Program-made: the position numbers and the translations under genes
The notes under the pieces: model-generated
The model's input: only the letters and a program-made list of their open reading frames with translations
What the model was told of the DNA's origin: nothing
The model's database searches: none
Shown here: one piece after another, positions 56,536 to 64,000 of the stretch
Numbering within the stretch: the stretch's first letter is position 1
How the letters are laid out: each line of letters starts with the position of its first letter
DNA from: Aplidium turbinatum
Taxonomy: Eukaryota > Chordata > Ascidiacea > Aplousobranchia > Polyclinidae
Assembly (NCBI GenBank): GCA_918807975.1
Contig: OU964923.1
Span: 28,563,235-28,627,234, forward strand
DNA length: 64,000 bases
Reading direction: 5' to 3'

Positions 56536-56763
56536 GTCAGTGCAATTTAAACTAACGCTTTTATCTTGCTTTTTGAACGAAGCTCTAAAGCAAATTGAAG
56601 CAATCTCGTTTGAAACGTAGCTGCCCAGGCTGGGATTCGATGCCAGGTTTTTCGCGAAATGGTCTCTTTTCATGACGTAAAATGAATAAATTTTTGTCCT
56701 AAATGTAATAGTATCGAGATATCTTTCATTAAAGATTAAAAGAAAAGAAAAGAAAAGAAAAAA

Positions 56764-56881
56764 GCCTACAACACCTGGTATTCCCAGGCGGTCACCCATC
56801 CAAGTACTAACCAGGCTCGACGTTGCTTAACTTCCCAGATCGGACGAGATGGGGTGTTCTCAACGTGATATGGTCGTAGGC
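56764..56881 (-). rRNA. 5S: 5S rRNA
   Basis: Consensus body; private spacer change TTTCGAGC. Confidence 0.97.
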
Positions 56882-57104
56882 GTCAGTGCAATTTAAACTA
56901 ACGCTTTTATCTTGCTTTTTGAACGAAGCTCGAAAGCAAATTGAAGCAATCTCGTTTGAAACGTAGCTGCCCAGGCTGGGATTCGATGCCAGGTTTTTCG
57001 CGAAATGGTCTCTTTTCATGACGTAAAATGAATAAATTTTTGTCCTAAATGTAATAGTATCGAGATATCTTTCATTAAAGATTAAAAGAAAAGAAAAGAA
57101 AAAA

Positions 57105-57222
57105 GCCTACAACACCTGGTATTCCCAGGCGGTCACCCATCCAAGTACTAACCAGGCTCGACGTTGCTTAACTTCCCAGATCGGACGAGATGGGGTGTTC
57201 TCAACGTGATATGGTCGTAGGC
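57105..57222 (-). rRNA. 5S: 5S rRNA
   Basis: Consensus body; TTTAAATTTCACTGAC upstream. The spacer is split by the hAT at 57278. Confidence 0.97.
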
Positions 57223-57661
57223 GTCAGTGAAATTTAAACTAAGGCTTTTATCTTGCTTTTTGAACGAAGCTCTAAAGCAGGGCTTCCCGATTCGTTTATC
57301 ACCCCGCACCCCATAGGATTGATGAAGCCACTCTCGCACCCCCTGTTTTGAAGCGAAGTGGTTCTGAAAAAAAATTCAAACTACGTACAAAAACAAAGCA
57401 GAAAAGCCGCTCACCGGCCTTTATATGGCTAACGAATAGCAAAAAGGGCAGCCTTCAAGAACGAAATCACACAAAATGCAAAAGCGAATAAATAGCCTAA
57501 AGAAATAACACAAACTGAGAATACAATGGCGTTATTCAAGATCTTTGACTTTTCTCCTGCCTCTTTGCAATTATCTGTTCGACTAGTTCCTGACACATTC
57601 CTTTTCGTAAGTCAATCCACAGTCAACAACGTGAAAAGCGTTCTTTCCCAATATGTACGAT

Positions 57662-59294
57662 CATGGGCGCCGATCGCTCTCTAAAATTGGTGGGGACATT
57701 TACTAGGAAAGGTAGGAAGGGGCGACGAGCGAAGCGAGCTAGAAAGATCGGGGGTCTGTTCTGACAAACAAACTAATACAGTAGGTACAAGTCTAATGCG
57801 ATGTATAGGCCTATATATTTTAATTGTCAGTGTCAGCATTGGACAGCAGACGTCCCAACACTCGGCAACGAGTCTCCGGCGAATTAAAAACGAAGTCCTT
57901 GGAGAGGTCATGAAGGTTGATCGAATTCAAAACCTTGTGCCGTTGCACGATTTAGTCGTTTCTGTGACATGGTAGATCGTAACCAAGTTTTGACACGTCG
58001 CAAAGTTGAAAATGACCATTCAGCTGAACACGAGCTGGCTGGTGAAATGAGCAAAAGTCGCACAAAAAGTTCCACTTTCGGAAACATTTGCCGACCAGCG
58101 GATGGCATCTTCTTGAATAGCCTATCATTCAAAAATCTTCCACCCACTTTCCATTGTACTGCTTTCGAAAGAAGCATAACTTAGTTCTTGTGCAAGGGAT
58201 TCTGTGTCAGAGAACTCAGAATAATCGTCTACCACAAGTGATTGTATCTTTCCACTAAAGAGTGATTCTTGTAGAATTTTATAGTGCTCTAGAACGGTCG
58301 ACTTGAAATAGTTAGTAAGATTTTGCTGGGCGCTGTCAATGACTGCAAAATACTCTGACCGATATTTCGTCTCTGGTGTTTGAAAGTTGAGGAGGTTAGC
58401 CATGTCCATGCTGAAGACGATTTGGTATCTTTTTGGGACGTGACAGTTTCAATGATTCAGGGTTGCAATCTTCCATTAGCCTCTCAGCATTTACAAAGAC
58501 ACGATGAAATTCTTCTTCATTGCGTAGATGGCGGAGCAGTAGGCTACTAACTTACAAAGTTTAGTACATTCAACTTCAAGCATGCCAGCCACAGTCACCA
58601 TGCAACCTTGCAAGGCTTTGTTAAAACGTTTCATACACTGAATGACAGACAATGCCGCTAATAACCTAAGCACACTTGACCCACGAGAAAAAGGTTTCAA
58701 AAGCCAAATTGCAGTTGTTGCTACATTTGTATCAATTTGACTCACGGCTGCTTCTATGGCTTCCAATACTGACTTATTATTATACTGACGTTAGAATCAT
58801 CAAGCACTGCTTTTACAGCAGCTGCACGTGTGAGCAATCTGGTTGGACAAATTAGTTTCAGTTTTGATGCAGCCTGAGGCAAAGACTCTTTAGAATAAAA
58901 ATTCAGGTACATATGCTTGAATTTCCCAGAAACCTTTTAGCCTATAGGCCTAGCTTTCCGAGTTCTTGTGTGGAACTTGGAGCATCTCGAATAAACGGCG
59001 AAGCTACAACAGCTTTTGATACAATTAGATTAGTAAATATGTGCCCCACAATGCACATATTTAGCAAGACGTTGAGATTTTTTATTTCAGCTTGACCGCT
59101 ACGGGGTTTCCTCCCATAAAACAAAAATGTTGTCCCCTCCTTTCAATAGATTTTAAACGTCTGACTAATAAAATTGTGACATTCGGTTAATATTTTCCCT
59201 TTTACGTTATAAAAATAATGAAAAAAGATGGTGGGGACATGTAAAAAGATGGTGGAGACATGTCCCCGCTGTCCTATAGGGATCGGCGCCCATG
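57662..59294 (-). mobile_element. Nested hAT with transposase remains (1,633 bp)
   Basis: Perfect 14-bp terminal repeats CATGGGCGCCGATC, flanked by the octamer TGTACGAT (57654-57661 and 59295-59302). The minus strand carries scattered pieces of a ZMYM1-like hAT transposase. Repeated GGTGGGGACAT motifs lie just inside both ends. It inserted into the outer hAT, so it is the younger of the two. Confidence 0.93.
57908..58766 (-). pseudogene. Degenerate hAT transposase (ZMYM1-like)
   Basis: Read right to left, three blocks lie in different frames. 58766-58491 contains TNVATTAIWLLKPF, LRLLAALSVIQCMKRFNKAL and TVAGMLEVE. 58409-58125 contains YRSEYFAVIDSAQQNLTNYF. 58177-57908 contains FPKVELFVRLLLISPASSCS and AEWSFSTLRRVKTWLRSTMS followed by RLN. 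The last block is the hAT dimerisation domain in the form found in ZMYM1-like and DUF4371 proteins, where AERSFS.LRR.KT.LR..M is typical. At least two frame changes separate the blocks and the N-terminal TTF-type finger is missing, so it is inactive. Confidence 0.85.
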
Positions 59295-59810
59295 TGTACG
59301 ATAAGAAATTGCCAACAATAAGCAAACAATTACAAACAATGAGGAAATTGCTGACACAATATCATCGCATTATCCCGCCACCAATCACGTGAGGTTCGGA
59401 CCACAGCCTTTTTGTTATCAGCAACTCGTCGGGTGGTATTTTCTTGTTGTTGTGCATTGTGCTGTATAGGCCAACATAGAATGCTCTGAGAGACAATCAT
59501 CACCTCTCTCGTTAAACAAAATCCATCTCTATATAGCCTACGGTATAGCTCTTATTCCTCGGTGGATTCTCGCACCCCTAGCAACACCTACTCGCACCCC
59601 CAGGGGGTGCGAGCACCCCCAATCGGGAAGCCCTGCTCTAAAGCAAATTGAAGCAGTCTCCTTTCAAACGTAGCTGCCCAGGCTGGGATTCGATGCCAGG
59701 TTTTTCGCAAAATGGTCTCTTTTCATGACGTAAAGTGCATAACTTTTTGTCCAAAGGGAAATAATATCGAGATATCTTTCATTAAAGATCAAAAGAAAGA
59801 AAAGAAAAAA

Positions 59811-59928
59811 GCCTACAACACCTGGTATTCCCAGGCGGTCACCCATCCAAGTACTAACCAGGCTCGACGTTGCTTAACTTCCCAGATCGGACGAGATGGG
59901 GTGTTCTCAACGTGATATGGTCGTAGGC
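59811..59928 (-). rRNA. 5S: 5S rRNA
   Basis: Consensus body; spacer marker CGAGTTTGC shared with 31718. Confidence 0.97.
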
Positions 59929-60151
59929 GTCAGTGCAATTTAAACTAACGCTTTTATCTTGCTTTTTGAACGAAGCTCCAAAGCAAATTGAAGCAAACTC
60001 GTTTGAAACGTAGCTGCCCAGGCTGGGATTCGATGCCAGGTTTTTCGCGAAATGGTCTCTTTTCATGACGTAAAATGAATAAATTTTTGTCCTAAATGTA
60101 ATAGTATCGAGATATCTTTCATTAAAGATCAAAAGAAAAGAAAAGAAAAAA

Positions 60152-60269
60152 GCCTACAACACCTGGTATTCCCAGGCGGTCACCCATCCAAGTACTAACC
60201 AGGCTCGACGTTGCTTAATTTCCCAGATCGGACGAGATGGGGTGTTCTCAACGTGATATGGTCGTAGGC
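60152..60269 (-). rRNA. 5S: 5S rRNA, G51A variant
   Basis: G51A; hybrid spacer, A-type near the gene and B-type farther out. Confidence 0.95.
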
Positions 60270-60491
60270 GTCAGTGCAATTTAAACTAACGCGTTTATCT
60301 TGCTTTTTGAACGAAGCTCTAAAGCAAATTGAAGCAATCTCGTTTGAAACGTAGCTGCCCAGGCTGGGATTCGATGCCAGGTTTTTCGCGAAATGGTCTC
60401 TTTTCATGACGTAAAGTGCATAACTTTTTGTCCAAAGGGAAATAATATCGAGATATCTTTCATTAAAGATTAAAAGAAAGAAAAGAAAAAA

Positions 60492-60609
60492 GCCTACAAC
60501 ACCTGGTATTCCCAGGCGGTCACCCATCCAAGTACTAACCAGGCTCGACGTTGCTTAATTTCCCAGATCGGACGAGATGGGGTGTTCTCAACGTGATATG
60601 GTCGTAGGC
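60492..60609 (-). rRNA. 5S: 5S rRNA, G51A variant
   Basis: G51A; the only place where two G51A genes are adjacent. Confidence 0.95.
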
Positions 60610-60827
60610 GTCAGTGCAATTTAAACTAACGCGTTTATCTTGCTTTTTGAACGAAGCTCTAAAGCAAATTGAAGCAATCTCGTTTGAAACGTAGCTGCCC
60701 AGGCTGGGATTCGATGCCAGGTTTTTCGCGAAATGGTCTCTTTTCATGACGTAAAATGAATAAATTTTTGTCCTAAATGTAATAGTATCGAGATATCTTT
60801 CATTAAAGATCAAAAGAAAAGAAAAAA

Positions 60828-60945
60828 GCCTACAACACCTGGTATTCCTAGGCGGTCACCCATCCAAGTACTAACCAGGCTCGACGTTGCTTAACTTCCC
60901 AGATCGGACGAGATGGGGTGTTCTCAACGTGATATGGTCGTAGGC
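60828..60945 (-). rRNA. 5S: 5S rRNA
   Basis: G97A at the box C edge, shared with 62181; B spacer. Confidence 0.95.
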
Positions 60946-61167
60946 GTCAGTGCAATTTAAACTAACGCTTTTATCTTGCTTTTTGAACGAAGCTCTAAAG
61001 CAAATTGAAGCAGTCTCCTTTCAAACGTAGCTGTCCAGGCTGGGATTCGATGCCAGGTTTTTCGCAAAATGGTCTCTTTTCATGACGTAAAGTGCATAAC
61101 TTTTTGTCCAAAGGGAAATAATATCGAGATATCTTTCATTAAAGATTAAAAGAAAGAAAAGAAAAAA

Positions 61168-61285
61168 GCCTACAACACCTGGTATTCCCAGGCGGTCACC
61201 CATCCAAGTACTAACCAGGCTCGACGTTGCTTAACTTCCCAGATCGGACGAGACGGGGTGTTCTCAACGTGATATGGTCGTAGGC
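61168..61285 (-). rRNA. 5S: 5S rRNA, A32G variant
   Basis: A32G; A spacer. Confidence 0.96.
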
Positions 61286-61508
61286 GTCAGTGCAATTTAA
61301 ACTAACGCTTTTATCTTGCTTTTTGAACGAAGCTCTAAAGCAAATTGAAGCAATCTCGTTTGAAACGTAGCTGCCCAGGCTGGGATTCGATGCCAGGTTT
61401 TTCGCGAAATGGTCTCTTTTCATGACGTAAAATGAATAAATTTTTGTCCTAAATGTAATAGTATCGAGATATCTTTCATTAAAGATCAAAAGAAAAGAAA
61501 AGAAAAAA

Positions 61509-61626
61509 GCCTACAACACCTGGTATTCCCAGGCGGTCACCCATCCAAGTACTAACCAGGCTCGACGTTGCTTAACTTCCCAGATCGGACGAGATGGGGT
61601 GTTCTCAACGTGATATGGTCGTAGGC
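61509..61626 (-). rRNA. 5S: 5S rRNA
   Basis: Consensus body; GATAAACGCG spacer. Confidence 0.97.
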
Positions 61627-61844
61627 GTCAGTGCAATTTAAACTAACGCGTTTATCTTGCTTTTTGAACGAAGCTCTAAAGCAAATTGAAGCAATCTCGT
61701 TTGAAACGTAGCTGCCCAGGCTGGGATTCGATGCCAGGTTTTTCGCGAAATGGTCTCTTTTCATGACGTAAAATGAATAAATTTTTGTCCTAAATGTAAT
61801 AGTATCGAGATATCTTTCATTAAAGATCAAAAGAAAAGAAAAAA

Positions 61845-61962
61845 GCCTACAACACCTGGTATTCCCAGGCGGTCACCCATCCAAGTACTAACCAGGCTCG
61901 ACGTTGCTTAACTTCCCAGATCGGACGAGATGGGGTGTTCTCAACGTGATATGGTCGTAGGC
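61845..61962 (-). rRNA. 5S: 5S rRNA
   Basis: Consensus body; GATAAACGCG spacer. Confidence 0.97.
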
Positions 61963-62180
61963 GTCAGTGCAATTTAAACTAACGCGTTTATCTTGCTTTT
62001 TGAACGAAGCTCTAAAGCAAATTGAAGCAATCTCGTTTGAAACGTAGCTGCCCAGGCTGGGATTCGATGCCAGGTTTTTCGCGAAATGGTCTCTTTTCAT
62101 GACGTAAAATGAATAAATTTTTGTCCTAAATGTAATAGTATCGAGATATCTTTCATTAAAGATCAAAAGAAAAGAAAAAA

Positions 62181-62298
62181 GCCTACAACACCTGGTATTC
62201 CTAGGCGGTCACCCATCCAAGTACTAACCAGGCTCGACGTTGCTTAACTTCCCAGATCGGACGAGATGGGGTGTTCTCAACGTGATATGGTCGTAGGC
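62181..62298 (-). rRNA. 5S: 5S rRNA
   Basis: G97A, as in 60828; B spacer. Confidence 0.95.
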
Positions 62299-62520
62299 GT
62301 CAGTGCAATTTAAACTAACGCTTTTATCTTGCTTTTTGAACGAAGCTCTAAAGCAAATTGAAGCAGTCTCCTTTCAAACGTAGCTGTCCAGGCTGGAATT
62401 CGATGCCAGGTTTTTCGCAAAATGGTCTCTTTTCATGACGTAAAGTGCATAACTTTTTGTCCAAAGGGAAATAATATCGAGATATCTTTCATTAAAGATT
62501 AAAAGAAAGAAAAGAAAAAA

Positions 62521-62638
62521 GCCTACAACACCTGGTATTCCCAGGCGGTCACCCATCCAAGTACTAACCAGGCTCGACGTTGCTTAACTTCCCAGATCGG
62601 ACGAGACGGGGTGTTCTCACCGTGATATGGTCGTAGGC
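62521..62638 (-). rRNA. 5S: 5S rRNA, A32G variant
   Basis: A32G plus private T19G. Confidence 0.94.
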
Positions 62639-62861
62639 GTCAGTGCAATTTAAACTAACGCTTTTATCTTGCTTTTTGAACGAAGCTCTAAAGCAAATTG
62701 AAGCAATCTCGTTTGAAACGTAGCTGCCCAGGCTGGGATTCGATGCCAGGTTTTTCGCGAAATGGTCTCTTTTCATGACGTAAAATGAATAAATTTTTGT
62801 CCTAAATGTAATAGTATCGAGATATCTTTCATTAAAGATCAAAAGAAAAGAAAAGAAAAAA

Positions 62862-62979
62862 GCCTACAACACCTGGTATTCCCAGGCGGTCACCCATCCA
62901 AGTACTAACCAGGCTCGACGTTGCTTAACTTCCCAGATCGGACGAGATGGGGTGTTCTCAACGTGATATGGTCGTAGGC
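62862..62979 (-). rRNA. 5S: 5S rRNA
   Basis: Consensus body; GATAAACGCG spacer. Confidence 0.97.
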
Positions 62980-63197
62980 GTCAGTGCAATTTAAACTAAC
63001 GCGTTTATCTTGCTTTTTGAACGAAGCTCCAAAGCAAATTGAAGCAATCTCGTTTGAAACGTAGCTGCCCAGGCTGGGATTCGATGCCAGGTTTTTCGCG
63101 AAATGGTCTCTTTTCATGACGTAAAATGAATAAATTTTTGTCCTAAATGTAATAGTATCGAGATATCTTTCATTAAAGATCAAAAGAAAAGAAAAAA

Positions 63198-63315
63198 GCC
63201 TACAACACCTGGTATTCCCAGGCGGTCACCCATCCAAGTACTAACCAGGCTCGACGTTGCTTAACTTCCCAGATCGGACGAGATGGGGTGTTCTCAACGT
63301 GATATGGTCGTAGGC
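63198..63315 (-). rRNA. 5S: 5S rRNA
   Basis: Consensus body; B spacer with TTTTGAGC. Confidence 0.97.
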
Positions 63316-63537
63316 GTCAGTGCAATTTAAACTAACGCTTTTATCTTGCTTTTTGAACGAAGCTCAAAAGCAAATTGAAGCAGTCTCCTTTCAAACGTAG
63401 CTGTCCAGGCTGGAATTCGATGCCAGGTTTTTCGCAAAATGGTCTCTTTTCATGACGTAAAGTGCATAACTTTTTGTCCAAAGGGAAATAATATCGAGAT
63501 ATCTTTCATTAAAGATTAAAAGAAAGAAAAGAAAAAA

Positions 63538-63655
63538 GCCTACAACACCTGGTATTCCCAGGCGGTCACCCATCCAAGTACTAACCAGGCTCGACGTTGC
63601 TTAACTTCCCAGATCGGACGAGACGGGGTGTTCTCAACGTGATATGGTCGTAGGC
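63538..63655 (-). rRNA. 5S: 5S rRNA, A32G variant
   Basis: A32G; A spacer. Confidence 0.96.
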
Positions 63656-63877
63656 GTCAGTGCAATTTAAACTAACGCTTTTATCTTGCTTTTTGAACGA
63701 AGCTCTAAAGCAAATTGAAGCAATCTCGTTTGAAACGTAGCTGCCCAGGCTGGGATTCGATGCCAGGTTTTTCGCGAAATGGTCTCTTTTCATGACGTAA
63801 AATGAATAAATTTTTGTCCTAAATGTAATAGTATCGAGATATCTTTCATTAAAGATCAAAAGAAAAGAAAAGAAAAA

Positions 63878-63995
63878 GCCTACAACACCTGGTATTCCCA
63901 GGCGGTCACCCATCCAAGTACTAACCAGGCTCGACGTTGCTTAACTTCCCAGATCGGACGAGATGGGGTGTTCTCAACGTGATATGGTCGTAGGC
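63878..63995 (-). rRNA. 5S: 5S rRNA
   Basis: Consensus body, T5 terminator. The gene is complete; its upstream spacer leaves the window after 5 bp. Confidence 0.97.
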
Positions 63996-64000
63996 GTCAG

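Larger units (their letters stand above)
57278..59635. mobile_element. hAT element in a 5S spacer with a nested hAT (2,358 bp)
   Basis: Perfect terminal repeats CAGGGCTTCCCGATT and a perfect octamer duplication CTCTAAAG (57270-57277 and 59636-59643). Subterminal clusters of CGCACCCC/GGGGTGCG occur at both ends. Without the nested element it is about 720 bp and has no transposase, so it is non-autonomous. It occupies exactly the spacer octamer used by the unrelated hAT at 9704. Confidence 0.95.
9365..64000 (-). repeat. Tandem 5S rDNA array, 148 minus-strand units
   Basis: Units start every 336-348 bp except where transposons intervene. Each unit has a 118-bp 5S gene and a spacer of about 220 bp. 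On the minus strand the spacer runs: T-rich (CTTTT)n tract, hairpin ATCTTTAATGAAAGAT, TATCTCGATA, a class-specific block, GGCATCGAATCCCAGCCTGG, GCTTCAATTTGCTTTAGAGC, AGATAAAAGCG, TTTAAATT, gene. Class A spacers have TAAATGTAATAG and AATGAATAAATT on the plus strand. Class B (about 32 units) have AAAGGGAAATAAT and GTGCATAAC plus GTCTCCTTTCAAACG. The array continues past the window. Confidence 0.97.

Noticed and set aside
10434-63913. Over a hundred 60-114 codon open frames on the minus strand beginning MGDRLGIPG or MKRDHFAKN and ending KLSNVEPG
   Set aside because: They are read from the 5S gene and spacer themselves and repeat only because the DNA repeats. The start lies in box C and the stop in the middle of the next 5S gene. 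No coding signature, and frames change freely with CTTTT repeat length.
9374-64000. A CRISPR array or satellite reading of the regular repeats
   Set aside because: Unit length is about 340 bp with a clear 5S gene in each unit; it is rDNA, and the organism is eukaryotic.
9374-64000. A spliced-leader or snRNA gene linked in the 5S spacer
   Set aside because: Such linkage is known in some animals and protists, but I see no Sm site followed by a terminator hairpin or a splice-donor-bearing leader in the ~220-bp spacer.

Overview
This window is metazoan nuclear DNA dominated by a tandem 5S ribosomal RNA gene array. It holds no complete protein-coding gene that I can support. The RNA is a 118-120 nt metazoan-type 5S with a recognisable internal control region: the box C core TGGATGGGTGACCGCCTG, a box A and a T-rich Pol III terminator. 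An invertebrate is likely. A tunicate or similar marine invertebrate would fit the 5S sequence, the AT-rich non-coding DNA, the frequent taggccta-type words and the load of hAT transposons, but the species cannot be fixed from sequence alone.

Layout. (1) 1-7552 is AT-rich single-copy-like DNA. It carries a 355-bp hAT MITE (1447-1801), a tRNA-derived SINE (2955-3220) and a 746-bp hAT element with a transposase C-terminal relic (6384-7129). (2) 7553-9373 is the array edge. Two inverted copies of one ~397-bp terminal-inverted-repeat element flank a 1,009-bp segment with two plus-strand 5S genes. Computationally flipping that segment restores a perfect 9-bp target duplication around both elements and puts all 5S genes on the minus strand, so it is an inversion between the two elements. 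(3) 9374-64000 is the main array. It has 148 minus-strand 5S units (144 uninterrupted, one split by a transposon, three truncated), spaced mostly 336-348 bp apart, and it runs off the right end. With the two plus-strand copies the window has 150.

The array is not homogeneous. Spacers fall into two classes, A and B, with some A/B hybrids. Gene bodies carry recurrent variants (G46A+A74G, G51A, A32G) that travel together in a multi-gene cassette, and several multi-unit blocks are exact-length duplicates. This is the pattern expected of unequal exchange with incomplete homogenisation. Units at the left edge are the most diverged.

The array also hosts transposons: a hAT at 9704-10543 and another at 57278-59635 (itself holding a nested hAT at 57662-59294), both in the same spacer octamer CTCTAAAG; a GC-rich Ac-like hAT inside a 5S gene (27420-28326); and two identical LINE 3' ends joined to the inside of 5S genes (43305-43777 and 43966-44438). 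Transcription would be by Pol III with TFIIIA, TFIIIC and TFIIIB. The many short ORFs across the array are non-coding shadows of the repeat.
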